From Pseudomonadota bacterium (GTDB lineage Bacteria > Tectomicrobia > Entotheonellia > Entotheonellales > Entotheonellaceae), in contig SXND01000149.1 in NCBI GenBank assembly GCA_005777235.1, forward strand, positions 1 through 40,123: a stretch of DNA of 40,123 nucleotides, in the 5' to 3' direction. This document shows, piece after piece, positions 1 to 9,096 of the stretch. The translations under genes and the position numbers were made by a program. The first letter of the stretch is position 1; each line of letters begins with the position of its first letter. Under the pieces are notes generated by a model. It saw only the letters and a list, made by a program, of their open reading frames with translations, was not told the origin of the DNA and ran no database searches.

Positions 1-79
1 CGACCGGTGCCTGGGCGCGCGGGCGCCTCGCCCGCACCCGGAGCGGGCGAGACGCCCGCGCTCCCAGGAAAACCGGTCG
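1..79. repeat. Long imperfect inverted repeat
   Basis: Arms at 1-35 and 43-79 are near-perfect reverse complements around a 7-nt centre (36-42), with a few mismatches and a short bulge. The arms are very GC-rich and begin and end with CGACCGGT/ACCGGTCG. There is no T-run after the hairpin, so a simple intrinsic terminator is not well supported. A dispersed palindromic (REP/MITE-like) unit is the alternative. It lies upstream of the carboxylase genes. Confidence 0.7.
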
Positions 80-267
80 GTCGCTTGCCCACACTGGACA
101 ACGGAATGACCCTGGGTCAAGCATGACAGGCTTGCAACGCCTGGCGGTCGAGAGGTAGAGTATGTGCGGTGGTACGGTCTTGCAGCAGAACACGGCTTCG
201 GCCCAAGAGTCCGCACAACCCTTGTCTGGCAGGCAGCGCTCCCCGCAGCACAAAGGTGGCACATCCC

Positions 268-1770
268 ATGCACACGCTCCTCGTGGCCAATCGTGGTGAG
301 ATCGCCGTGCGTATCCTGCGCGCCGCACGCGAGTTCGGCCTGCGTACGGTGGCTGTCTACTCCGACGCCGACCGCGACGCCCCGCATACCCAGCTCGCCG
401 ACGCGGCCTACCGCCTTGGTCCCCCAGAGCCCGCGTCCAGTTATCTCGATAGCGCCCGTATCCTCGCAGTCGCCCACAGCAGTGGCGCCGATGCCGTGCA
501 TCCGGGCTACGGTTTCCTGGCCGAAAACGCCGCATTTGCCGAGGATTGCCGCCAAGCCGGGCTGATCTACGTTGGTCCCTCGGCAGAAGCCATCCACCAG
601 ATGGGCTCGAAAATCCTCTCCAAGCAGATCGCCGCACGCGCCGGCGTGCCGGTGGTGCCGAGCTATCACGCCCCCGATGGCGCCACGCTGGCGCAGCACG
701 GCCCGGAGCGGGCTGCACGCATGGGCTATCCGGTGCTGGTCAAAGCCTCGGCGGGTGGCGGGGGCAAGGGCATGCGCCTGGTGCAAGGCCCGACAGATTT
801 GCTGGCGGCCCTGGAAGCCGGGGCGCGTGAGGCGCAGCAGGCTTTTGGCGATGCCACGTTGATGCTCGAAAAGTACATCCCGCAGCCGCGTCACATTGAG
901 GTGCAGGTACTGGGCGATCACTTTGGCCACTACGTGCATCTGTACGAGCGCGAATGCTCCATCCAGCGGCGCTACCAGAAGATCATCGAAGAAACGCCGT
1001 CGCCCGCAGTGGATGCCGATTTGCGCCAGCGCCTGACCAGCGCCGCCTTGCGGCTGGCAGCAGCGGTGCAGTATAGCAATGCCGGCACGGTGGAGTTCCT
1101 GGTCGGGGCGGACGGGGCGTTTTACTTCCGGGAGATGAACACGCGCTTGCAGGTGGAGCACCCGATTACCGAACTGGTCACCGGCATTGATCTGGTGCAC
1201 CAGCAGCTGCGTATGGCCCGCGGCGAGCCACTGGCGTTGACACAGGCGGAGATCAGTCAGCGCGGGCATGCTATTGAGTGCCGTCTGTACGCCGAAGACC
1301 CGGCTCACAACTTTCTCCCGGCCACTGGACGCATCCGGGTGCTGCGCGAACCGCATGGGCCGGGACGCCGCATTGACAGCGGCATTGCCGTGCAGCAGGA
1401 GGTCACGCCGTACTACGACCCCATTCTGGCCAAACTGGTGGGCTATGGCGCCACGCGTCAGGAAGCGCTGTTGCGTATACAGGCCCTCCTACGCGAGTAC
1501 ACCATATTGGGGGTGACCACGAATCGGCAGTTTTTACTGGACGTGGTGTCGTCGCCCGCCTTTGCGGCCGGAGAGACCGACACGGCGTTCCTCACGCGCC
1601 ATTTCGCGGCGTGGCCACCGGAGGTGCCGGTGCCAGACGACATCTTGGCCCTGGCCGCGCTGGCCGAGTTTTTGCAACAGCCGCAGGCGACGAGGCCGCT
1701 GTTGGCCACCGCGCCGGCGCTCACCCCCTGGCAACGCGCCGATGGCTGGCGCCTGGGAGGGCGGGTATGA
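268..1770 (+). CDS. Biotin carboxylase subunit of an acyl-CoA carboxylase
   Basis: This cytosolic enzyme would carboxylate biotin on its carrier protein with ATP and bicarbonate. Visible features are the N-terminal VANRGEIAVRI motif, the ATP-grasp glycine loop GGGGKGM near residue 163, and the FREMNTRLQVEHPITE signature near residue 287. The start at 268 is preferred because AAAGGTGG lies about 8 nt upstream and the protein then begins with the family's usual residues; an in-frame ATG at 169 adds 33 unrelated residues. The 500-aa product ends in DGWRLGGRV, where one-chain methylcrotonyl/propionyl-CoA carboxylase alpha subunits (about 650-670 aa) continue into the BT and BCCP domains. The stop overlaps the next gene as ATGA. 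No carboxyltransferase (beta) gene is in the window, so the substrate is unknown. Confidence 0.93.
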   Translation: MHTLLVANRGEIAVRILRAAREFGLRTVAVYSDADRDAPHTQLADAAYRLGPPEPASSYLDSARILAVAHSSGADAVHPGYGFLAENAAFAEDCRQAGLIYVGPSAEAIHQMGSKILSKQIAARAGVPVVPSYHAPDGATLAQHGPERAARMGYPVLVKASAGGGGKGMRLVQGPTDLLAALEAGAREAQQAFGDATLMLEKYIPQPRHIEVQVLGDHFGHYVHLYERECSIQRRYQKIIEETPSPAVDADLRQRLTSAALRLAAAVQYSNAGTVEFLVGADGAFYFREMNTRLQVEHPITELVTGIDLVHQQLRMARGEPLALTQAEISQRGHAIECRLYAEDPAHNFLPATGRIRVLREPHGPGRRIDSGIAVQQEVTPYYDPILAKLVGYGATRQEALLRIQALLREYTILGVTTNRQFLLDVVSSPAFAAGETDTAFLTRHFAAWPPEVPVPDDILALAALAEFLQQPQATRPLLATAPALTPWQRADGWRLGGRV

Positions 1771-2231
1771 GGTTTGCCTATCGCCGCAGCCCCGATGACG
1801 GGCAGGCCGTGACGGTGGACATCATGCCGCACCCGGAGCGCGCCGGCACGTATCGCATCACGGTGGGAGAGCGCGTCTTGGAGTTGAGCGACCACCTGCT
1901 GTCGCAGCTCGGCTTTCTCAAGGAAGCCGGGAGGATCACGCTGCAATGGCAGGGCATGGAGTATCACCTGTTTGATGCCAGCCAGCGCCGTCGTGCCACG
2001 CCGCACCAGGTTGGGGATCTGCGCGCCCCTATGGCCGGCAAAATCATCCGCGTCCTCGTACAGCCCGGCACGCTCGTCACTGCCGGCACGCCGCTGCTCA
2101 TCCTGGAAGCGATGAAGATGGAGCACCAGATTACCGCCCCGCAAGACGGCACCGTCACGCGCCTGCTGTGCCGTGAGGGAGATCAAGTGAGCACGGGTGC
2201 TGAGCTCGCGGTGGTCGAACCGACCGCCTAG
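1767..2231 (+). CDS. Biotin carboxyl carrier protein of the same carboxylase
   Basis: The 154-aa product carries the biotinylation motif EAMKMEHQI, with the modified Lys near residue 117, in a typical C-terminal biotinyl domain (APMAGKIIRVLVQPG...). Its first 70 residues resemble the BT linker domain of one-chain alpha subunits, so with the preceding gene it makes up one complete alpha subunit of about 654 residues. The ATG overlaps the upstream TGA (ATGA at 1767-1770), which suits translational coupling. The split may be a real gene fission or a single-base frameshift in a formerly continuous gene; the sequence cannot decide which. Confidence 0.9.
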   Translation: MRFAYRRSPDDGQAVTVDIMPHPERAGTYRITVGERVLELSDHLLSQLGFLKEAGRITLQWQGMEYHLFDASQRRRATPHQVGDLRAPMAGKIIRVLVQPGTLVTAGTPLLILEAMKMEHQITAPQDGTVTRLLCREGDQVSTGAELAVVEPTA

Positions 2232-2664
2232 GGGCTGTGCTGCTCCGCGTGCCCAGCCGATGCCATGCCCTGGGGGCTGCCTTCTTGCCATGCTTTACGA
2301 GCTACGCACCGCGCACCCCCTACCGCTACCGTGACGGACCATGAGGCCACGGCACGGACAGGGACCGCTGGGGGGGGGGGGTGCGCACGTCTGCCCCGAT
2401 CAACCAGTCGCCGCTCAGCATAAGAACGCTACTGCCTACCAACTGTACGACCGTGCTCTGTTCGTGCAAGAAGGTGTGACTACGCCGCCCCGTAAACGAG
2501 GCGGCGTAGATGCGTAGAGATGGCCTGGCAGGCTACGCGATCGCGGTATGGAGAAGTAAGATAGGCAGATATTAGCATAAGACTGAAATTACTTTCACTC
2601 CTCAGGCTGAGCATGGTATAAGCCTGGAGATGACGTAGGCATTCAAGCAACGGAAAGTGACCAG
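2232..2664. other. Intergenic region, left edge of the defence operon
   Basis: I see no convincing gene here. The stretch contains a run of G residues near 2371-2381 and a hairpin with 9-bp arms at 2481-2489 and 2500-2508 (TACGCCGCC/GGCGGCGTA). The hairpin is not followed by a T-run. Composition becomes less GC-rich from about 2540 onward, in keeping with a junction between the carboxylase genes and the acquired operon. Confidence 0.5.
2593..2622 (+). promoter_or_regulatory. Weak candidate promoter of the defence operon
   Basis: A TATAAG -10-like hexamer lies at 2617-2622 with a poor TTTCAC -35-like hexamer 18 nt upstream. It is about 40 nt ahead of the methyltransferase start and is the best match in the gap, but the -35 match is weak. 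Confidence 0.25.
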
Positions 2665-4056
2665 ATGCAGGCCAAACAGCCGTCTCCTCCTATCATCCGC
2701 AGTAGTAATCTTCGCACATGCCGTGGTTCCCGCGTGTCGCTCCAGCCAAAACTCCAGGGGACAGAAGCTGAGGCTGTCTGGCAGAAAACCGTGAGCGCTC
2801 CAGAATCCATGGTGGCACTCGATCTCTTTTGCGGCGCAGGTGGATTGAGTTACGGCTTCCAGGAAGCAGGCTTTGTCTGTGCCCTGGGGATCGATCGGGA
2901 GGCCGATGCCTGCGAAACGCACGCCGCCAATCTGTTCTCCAAGACCCGCTGTCAGGATATCCGGGAGATTCTGCATCCTCTGCAACTGATGGAGGAGCTG
3001 GGTATCCCTCGGATCGATGTCATCGTCGGCGGGCCACCCTGTCAGGGCTTTTCCCTGGTCGGACGTGGGAAGGTACGCAGCTTAAGTAAAGAGATGCAGG
3101 ACAGAATATTGCGGCAGAATTATCTGTACCGAGAATTTGTTCGGTTCGTCAAAGCGCTACGACCGCTGTTCTTTGTTATGGAAAATGTCCCGCATCTGCG
3201 TTCGTTCGCTGATGGGATCATGATGCAAGCCATTAGGGATGACTTTGACACACTTGGATATGCTCTCTACCCTGAAGTGCTTGAAGCCGCTCAGTATGGT
3301 GTGCCTCAGCACCGTCGTCGGCTCTTCATCATTGGGACGCGCATCGGCTGGGTCTACCGGAGGCCGAGGACAACTCACGGAGAGACGATACCCGTGAGAA
3401 CGCTCGCCGAGGCGATTGCTGACCTCCCCCCGGTGCAAGCGCCTGCCCTTCTGGATGAACTTCCGTATAGCCCACACCGTTCTCCCGATGTGGGCATTAC
3501 AGGAGACTATGCAATATTGATGCGGAGTGCTGTATCTCCTATCCATCAAAGTGTGATCTTCGACCATGTCGTGCGCCCAGTGCGCGAGGATGATCGCGTG
3601 ATCTTTCACGCGATGAAACAGGGGGACCGGTACCGGGACGTTGACCCACAGTACAGGCGCTATGCCATGAAACGGTCCCAGAGAGACGGGCGGGATTGCT
3701 TCGCCGATCGCTACTACAAACTTCCCTGGGGGCAGCCTTGCGTCACGATCACTGCTCACATAGCGAAAGACGGTTATCGCTACATCCACCCTGACACGAA
3801 TCAACCGCGGACTCTGTCAGTGCGCGAGGCTGCACGTATCCAGAGTTTTCCGGATCACTTTCGTTTTGCCGGTTACCGTACGAGTCGATTCAATCAGATC
3901 GGCAATGCAGTGCCACCGCTCCTAGCCGAGGCGGTTGCCCGCTCTATTGCTCGGGCGCTCCGGGAGTACCGCCAGGGGATATCCGAGGAACACGCGCAAT
4001 GTTTCCGATGGCAACCACTTTTGCCGGGTTTCCATAAAGCCCTCATTGTGTCATGA
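2665..4056 (+). CDS. DNA (cytosine-5) methyltransferase
   Basis: This enzyme transfers a methyl group from SAM to C5 of cytosine. The C5 motifs appear in order: motif I LDLFCGAGG (about residues 52-60), motif IV GGPPCQGFS with the catalytic Cys near 125, motif VI MENVPH near 171, motif VIII QYGVPQHRRRLF near 209, and motif X QIGNAVPPLLAEA near 411. The variable region between about 240 and 370 would be the target recognition domain. At 463 aa it is normal in size, with about 48 extra residues before motif I. The start has only a weak GGAAAG ahead of it, and ATG 2809 is an alternative that would leave almost nothing before motif I. Its stop overlaps the next gene by 4 nt. In the operon it would protect host DNA or mark self; the recognition sequence cannot be read from the protein. 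Confidence 0.95.
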   Translation: MQAKQPSPPIIRSSNLRTCRGSRVSLQPKLQGTEAEAVWQKTVSAPESMVALDLFCGAGGLSYGFQEAGFVCALGIDREADACETHAANLFSKTRCQDIREILHPLQLMEELGIPRIDVIVGGPPCQGFSLVGRGKVRSLSKEMQDRILRQNYLYREFVRFVKALRPLFFVMENVPHLRSFADGIMMQAIRDDFDTLGYALYPEVLEAAQYGVPQHRRRLFIIGTRIGWVYRRPRTTHGETIPVRTLAEAIADLPPVQAPALLDELPYSPHRSPDVGITGDYAILMRSAVSPIHQSVIFDHVVRPVREDDRVIFHAMKQGDRYRDVDPQYRRYAMKRSQRDGRDCFADRYYKLPWGQPCVTITAHIAKDGYRYIHPDTNQPRTLSVREAARIQSFPDHFRFAGYRTSRFNQIGNAVPPLLAEAVARSIARALREYRQGISEEHAQCFRWQPLLPGFHKALIVS

Positions 4057-4763
4057 GCCAGATAACCAGGGATGATCCAAGCGAACGCAGCAGGTTTTTT
4101 CGAGAGCAGCTTGTTGTATGGGGTACACTCCATGGTAGATCGTTTCCCTGGCGGAGTTCCAGTGACCCCTATCATCTGCTGATTGCCGAGATGATGCTCC
4201 GTCGGACCCAGGCCCGGCAGGTCGTATCAGTCTACGAGGAATTTGTACGGCAGTATCCCACGCCTCAGGCGCTGGCCGCAGCCACAGAAGAGGATGTCAC
4301 GCAGCTATTACATCCTCTGGGGTTATCCTGGCGGATTCCGGCCTTCCGGCAGATGGCACAGCGTCTTGTCGCCGATTATGACGGAGAGGTGCCACGCGAT
4401 CGCAAGGCGTTACTGGCGCTACCCGGGGTGGGCGAATACGTCGCAGATGCGCTGCGCTGCTTCGCGTACCATGAGCCCATTGCCTTGCTTGATACCAACA
4501 CTGTGCGTGTGGCCGGGCGATACCTGGGTTTCCCCGTTCACGCCGAATCACGACGCCGGGCTCCAGTGAAACGTGCCCTTCTATGCCTCGTAGAGCCTCA
4601 CGCACCACGAGCCAGCAATCTGGCATTGCTTGATCTTGCTGCCACCGTCTGCCGTCCCCGACAGCCGCACTGTGTGTCGTGCCCTGTTGCGACGGGCTGC
4701 GCATGGTGGCAGGCGGAACGTCTGTGTCAGGAGGATAACCCATCGCATGGCCGCTCCAACTGA
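4053..4763 (+). CDS. Mig-type T/G mismatch DNA glycosylase
   Basis: A 236-aa member of the endonuclease III/MutY helix-hairpin-helix superfamily. The HhH motif reads LPGVGEYVADAL (about residues 120-132), the catalytic Asp is in LLDTNTVRV (near 147), and the C-terminal iron-sulfur cluster has spacing C-x6-C-x2-C-x5-C (CRPRQPHCVSCPVATGC). The residue after GVGE is Tyr, where endonuclease III has the lyase Lys and MutY has Ser. Tyr at this site is known from Mig of Methanothermobacter, a mismatch glycosylase encoded beside a 5-methylcytosine methyltransferase. The length fits a short Mig-like protein without the MutY C-terminal domain. ATGA overlap with the methyltransferase suggests coupled expression. 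It would repair T:G mismatches left by deamination of 5-methylcytosine, the role Vsr plays elsewhere. Confidence 0.88.
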   Translation: MSQITRDDPSERSRFFREQLVVWGTLHGRSFPWRSSSDPYHLLIAEMMLRRTQARQVVSVYEEFVRQYPTPQALAAATEEDVTQLLHPLGLSWRIPAFRQMAQRLVADYDGEVPRDRKALLALPGVGEYVADALRCFAYHEPIALLDTNTVRVAGRYLGFPVHAESRRRAPVKRALLCLVEPHAPRASNLALLDLAATVCRPRQPHCVSCPVATGCAWWQAERLCQEDNPSHGRSN

Positions 4764-6840
4764 AGGTAGCGCTCCGTTTCGACCACGAGCACGTCTCATA
4801 CGCCTTCTAGGCGATGAACTCATCAGTGACGAAGTGATGGCCTTGGTCGAGCTGGCCAAGAATGCCTTTGATGCTGACGCCCGAAAAGTCCTCATTACCC
4901 TCCACCTCTCCGATAACCCGGCCACCGCATATATTGAAATCTGTGATGATGGTGTAGGTATGGATCTGGACACGCTCCTCCATGCGTGGCTTGAGCCTGC
5001 GACAGAACATAAACGACAGGGAGGCCGGAAACGCCGGACAGCCCTTGGTCGCTACCCGCTTGGCGAAAAGGGGGTCGGGCGTTTTGCCGCGGACAAACTT
5101 GGTACTGAGATGGAGCTGGTGACTAGAGGGTGTGGGGAGTCACAGGAAATTCGTCTTGCCATCCGTTGGGACCAGTTTGATACCGGCAAATATCTTGATG
5201 AGATTGTGAACACCTGGGAAGTCCGCGTGCCTCAGGTCTTCCCGGGATGCACACATGGTACACGGATCCGGTTGGCCCAGCTGCGCACCCCTTGGGACGT
5301 CGCCAGAGTGACACGCGTGCGTGATGGCCTGGCACGACTCGTTTCTCCCTTCTCAACCGCCCATGACTTTCACGTGCACTTGATCTGCGAGGCGTATAAA
5401 GACCAATCTGGCCTTATTAGTAATGACATCCTCAAACATGCGCCTTACAGCCTGATTGGTAGGGTGGATGAGACGGGCCAGTTGTCTATTGAAAATCACA
5501 CCTGCGAAACGATGGACTTACGCCAGACAGCTCCTGAGCAGTTTGTTAAGGATCGGCAGCTGCGCAGGCCCTGGTGTGGCCCGTTTCGCATCATGCTGTT
5601 TGTCTGGGATCTCGATAATACCGGCCTGCGGCGCGCAGCAGTAGATCGGAAACTGCGCGACACCCTCAAGCGTCTATCTGGCGTCAGCATCTATCGGGAT
5701 GGATTTCGCGTCTGGCCCTATGGTGCACCGGGCGATGACTGGCTCGAACTCAACCAGCGTCGCGTCAACAATCCTACCATGCGAGTCTCCACCAACCAGA
5801 TTGTGGGTATTGTGGAAATCGATCAGGAACAGAATCCTGATCTACGCGACCGGACCAGCCGTGAGGGGCTGATCGACACCCCCGCCTTTCATGATCTGAA
5901 AGCCCTTATCCTCGGGGCTCTTACCTGGCTTGAGGAACAGCGTTTTACTACCCGTAAAGATGACATAGAATTAAAGACTGATAACGGAAAGACCGATACG
6001 GTATTACAGGCGATCCAGCAGTTCCGTAATCATGCATCGCAGGGTGCAACACGAGGTCCATCCCTGGATCGTATTGCCGCACTCTATGATCAGCAACGCA
6101 AAATACAGAGTGCACGGGAAGAACGCCTGATGCAACTGGCGAGCACCGGCCTGATAACCGAGCAAATCGTGACTGAAATTGCCCGTACTGTCAGTGCAAC
6201 GGATACCGCATTACGTGTCGCACGTAATGTGGCACGCCAGCCTGCTGTGCCCCCGCAAATCCTGGAATCCCTGGAGCACATTGAAAGTCAGCTCTACCTC
6301 CTAGGTGAACAACTGGATGCCATGCAGCCCCTCTATGCAGCACGTGCGCAAAACCAGGAGCGACTTGATGTGCGGACAATGATCCAGCATACCGCCATGG
6401 TGTTTGCCTTCAGTCTGCAGCAGGTTGGGGCACGGCTCACGTTCAAAGCCCCGAGACCGCTGACCGTGCGAATGGTCCGGGCGCATTTGCTCCAGATAAT
6501 AGTGGGGCTTTTCGATAATGCTATCTACTGGCTCAAGCTGGCTCCAGCAGATCGACGCCCGGAGATCCGCGTGCAGCTCTCGTATAATCCCCCGGGATTC
6601 ATTTTCGCTGATAGTGGCCCTGGTGTGCGCCCCGAGGTTCGTGACCGCATTTTTCAACCATTTTTTACGGGAAAAAAAGACGGTCATGGCCTCGGGCTCT
6701 ATCTGGTAAAGACGATACTGGAGAGATATCGCTTCTCCATTGAGCTGGTGGAAGAACCCATCTTACTTGCCGGGGCAAATTTTCGTGTCATCCTGGGTAA
6801 ATTGCCAGGGAGAGACGAACAGGCAATGCGGACAGAGTGA
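4747..6840 (+). CDS. Protein with two GHKL ATPase domains
   Basis: This 697-aa protein has two Bergerat-fold ATPase modules. The N-terminal one resembles Hsp90/MORC: N-box ELAKNAFDADA (about 31-41), G1 DDGVGM near 66, and GEKGVGRFAADKLG near 105. The C-terminal one is histidine-kinase-like: N-box FDNAIYW near 588, G1 DSGPGV near 620, F-box RIFQPFFTGKK, and G2 GHGLGLYLV near 646. The helical segment between them lines up with a kinase dimerisation helix, but the phospho-acceptor His position reads VTEIAR, so autophosphorylation is doubtful and an ATP-driven clamp or switch is more likely. The start at 4747 is chosen because upstream in-frame residues translate the glycosylase gene; the 17-nt overlap and the AGGAGG near 4730 support this. 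The specific role in the operon is unknown. Confidence 0.85.
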   Translation: MAAPTEGSAPFRPRARLIRLLGDELISDEVMALVELAKNAFDADARKVLITLHLSDNPATAYIEICDDGVGMDLDTLLHAWLEPATEHKRQGGRKRRTALGRYPLGEKGVGRFAADKLGTEMELVTRGCGESQEIRLAIRWDQFDTGKYLDEIVNTWEVRVPQVFPGCTHGTRIRLAQLRTPWDVARVTRVRDGLARLVSPFSTAHDFHVHLICEAYKDQSGLISNDILKHAPYSLIGRVDETGQLSIENHTCETMDLRQTAPEQFVKDRQLRRPWCGPFRIMLFVWDLDNTGLRRAAVDRKLRDTLKRLSGVSIYRDGFRVWPYGAPGDDWLELNQRRVNNPTMRVSTNQIVGIVEIDQEQNPDLRDRTSREGLIDTPAFHDLKALILGALTWLEEQRFTTRKDDIELKTDNGKTDTVLQAIQQFRNHASQGATRGPSLDRIAALYDQQRKIQSAREERLMQLASTGLITEQIVTEIARTVSATDTALRVARNVARQPAVPPQILESLEHIESQLYLLGEQLDAMQPLYAARAQNQERLDVRTMIQHTAMVFAFSLQQVGARLTFKAPRPLTVRMVRAHLLQIIVGLFDNAIYWLKLAPADRRPEIRVQLSYNPPGFIFADSGPGVRPEVRDRIFQPFFTGKKDGHGLGLYLVKTILERYRFSIELVEEPILLAGANFRVILGKLPGRDEQAMRTE

Positions 6841-6942
6841 TGATGCCTCCCGGAAAGCACCCTGGGTAAAATAGTGTTAAAAATGGACTTGCTTATGCCG
6901 AGGTATGACTTTTAAAACTTTGGCAGATGACGGAGTGAAACT

Positions 6943-9081
6943 GTGACCGGGCAAACATCCAATCCGTATAAGCCATTAAGTTCTCTATTTAGAATGGCTG
7001 TGCTTACTGGTGCTAACTCTGCTGTCAGTTTGCAACTCCGTCGCGGCGAGGATGTAAACGCTCGGGATGCCCTGGGCAGGTCGCCTTTAATGCTTGCAGC
7101 ATCGCGAGGGCAACGGGAGACCTGCAGACTTTTACTCGAGATGGGGGCTGACCCATGGCTCATGGACAACGAGGGAAAAAGCGCTCTCAGCATCGCAGGC
7201 GAAAATCACCAGGCTGAAGTTGAGAGAGTGCTCCGAGAATTCATGCCATCCTCGTCTGGGGAAGGCCTGGTGACCGATGAAGAGAACGTATCACACGATG
7301 CTCCACGTAGCGCACCTGAGGACGATATAGACCAGGAGTTTGATCTCTCCTCCTGGGAAGCAGAGCACGATTCTCCACCGCCTCCGGAAGACCCCGCATG
7401 CCTCGCGCAGACCAGTGATCTCCAGAAACAGATCTCCCGATATGCTCCAATCGATACAGATGATGACTGGTCTGATATTGACGTGTATTTTCCCGAGTAC
7501 TTGCTCTCCCTCCAACGCAAATCCCTGAGCCTGAGCACTGAAACATTGGAGGTAATCAGGCAACTGATCACCACCGGACTGACGGATGGCATGGTTCCTA
7601 CCGCTCGAATTAGCGCCTTGATATCAGTGAATCGTGACGCGGAAGGCGAACTCAAGTCAGCAATCCAGCGCACGCTGCGGTTCGTGCTGGGCGAGATAGG
7701 CGTGCTGGTTGAGGATGTCCCTCGCTGTCTGGATATGTTTGAACTCCCTGATCGCGAATGGGACGATAGTGATGAGCGCCTGATAGATGAAGCGCTCGAT
7801 TTCTTCACCAGTGTCCTCATCGAGGGGGATGACCTGCGGGGGCACTATTTCCGCGATATCAGTCCGAAGAAGCTCCTGTCCCGAGAAGCAGAGCAAGAGC
7901 TGGGGGCCTGCATGGAGCAAGGCATGGAGGCAATACTCAGCGCCATTGCCCGTTGTCCGTCTGCGGTGGCCGCAATCATAGCTCTAGGGCGGAGAGTTGG
8001 ACAGGGGGAGGTGACGTTCGATAGCGTGCCGGATGCCAGGGAAATGGGCTGGAATGCAGCAGGGCAGGCAACGGGGGAAACCGACAATCAGGATGATGAC
8101 GATCCTGAAGACGCACAAGACCAGGTGGAGATCACCACGGCAGCCGCCAGACCGGAATTCCTGTCTCGGATCGGCAGGATCGAGCGCCTTTATACGCTCC
8201 TATTGAAGGCAGGTGCAGGCTCTGAGGCCGTTACCCTGTGCGACGCTATCACACCGGAACTCTCCTCCCTCGCCCTGTCCACGCTCGCCATCGAGCAACT
8301 CTGCGATATCGTTGAGCGAGAGCCAGTGATCGCGGATGCACGCCAGCTTATGGCATCCGGTCTTGGGAAGGTTAGACAGGCGAAGCGCACTTTGACAGAG
8401 GCCAATCTGCGACTTGTCGTCTGGGTTGCGCAGAAATCTAACGGCCTGCCATTCATGGATCTGCTCCAAGAAGGTAATCTTGGCCTGATGAAGGCAGTGG
8501 ATCGCTTCGATTACCGGCGAGGAAATAAATTTAGCACGTACGCAATATGGTGGATACGCCAGTCGATCTGGCGGGCAATAGATGTTCAGAGCCGGACCAT
8601 CAGGATTCCTGTTCATGTCAGCCAGAGTTTGACGAAGATCCGACGCTTTGTGCAGGAGGAAGCAGATAGGACAGGATATGCTCCAGCAGCGAACGAAATC
8701 GCGGCAGCACTCGCAATGACCGCCCAGAACGCCGAGAGGTTCCTGGCTCTTCTCCAAGAGTCAGTCTCTAGCGGTGTAGCATTTGACAACAGACGACATG
8801 TCGTTGCACAAATCCCGGATACGGCCTCTCTGGGGCCAGAGGAAGCGGCACATCGGGAGTCTCTGCGAGTCTTGATAAGAAAGTGTCTCGCGCGCCTCTC
8901 TGATCGAGAGGCTCTGGTCATTCGGATGCGCTTTGGGATTGACTGTGACGATGAGCATACCCTTGAAGAAACCGGTCATGTCATGGGGGTCTCAAGGGAG
9001 AGAATTCGGCAAATAGAGTCCTCAGCATTAAAAAAGCTCCAGCACCCAACGCGCGTCAGACAACTGGTGGATTCCCTTTGA
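6943..9081 (+). CDS. Ankyrin-repeat / sigma-70 (RpoD-like) fusion protein
   Basis: This 712-aa protein starts with ankyrin repeats (about 16-95, including [15 protein letters not shown] and LLLEMGADP). An acidic linker follows, then an almost complete group-1-like sigma factor: a region 1.1-like segment near 200-260, region 1.2 with [17 protein letters not shown] near 313, region 2 at about 479-560 ([46 protein letters not shown]), region 3, and region 4 near 650-712 ([20 protein letters not shown]). Promoter-recognition elements look intact, so it should bind core RNA polymerase and DNA. The GTG start has GGAG 7 nt upstream. It follows a 102-nt gap, the longest in the operon, with a weak TTGCTT/TTAAAA promoter-like pair at 6889-6917. 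Genes downstream follow within 15 nt. I know of no named family with this fusion; a role in infection-induced transcription is inference. Confidence 0.9.
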   Translation: MTGQTSNPYKPLSSLFRMAVLTGANSAVSLQLRRGEDVNARDALGRSPLMLAASRGQRETCRLLLEMGADPWLMDNEGKSALSIAGENHQAEVERVLREFMPSSSGEGLVTDEENVSHDAPRSAPEDDIDQEFDLSSWEAEHDSPPPPEDPACLAQTSDLQKQISRYAPIDTDDDWSDIDVYFPEYLLSLQRKSLSLSTETLEVIRQLITTGLTDGMVPTARISALISVNRDAEGELKSAIQRTLRFVLGEIGVLVEDVPRCLDMFELPDREWDDSDERLIDEALDFFTSVLIEGDDLRGHYFRDISPKKLLSREAEQELGACMEQGMEAILSAIARCPSAVAAIIALGRRVGQGEVTFDSVPDAREMGWNAAGQATGETDNQDDDDPEDAQDQVEITTAAARPEFLSRIGRIERLYTLLLKAGAGSEAVTLCDAITPELSSLALSTLAIEQLCDIVEREPVIADARQLMASGLGKVRQAKRTLTEANLRLVVWVAQKSNGLPFMDLLQEGNLGLMKAVDRFDYRRGNKFSTYAIWWIRQSIWRAIDVQSRTIRIPVHVSQSLTKIRRFVQEEADRTGYAPAANEIAAALAMTAQNAERFLALLQESVSSGVAFDNRRHVVAQIPDTASLGPEEAAHRESLRVLIRKCLARLSDREALVIRMRFGIDCDDEHTLEETGHVMGVSRERIRQIESSALKKLQHPTRVRQLVDSL

Positions 9082-9096
9082 TCTAAGAAGCATCTC

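Noticed and set aside
1458..2291. 277-aa minus-strand open frame
   Set aside because: It is antisense to the biotin carboxylase and BCCP genes, which are clearly real.
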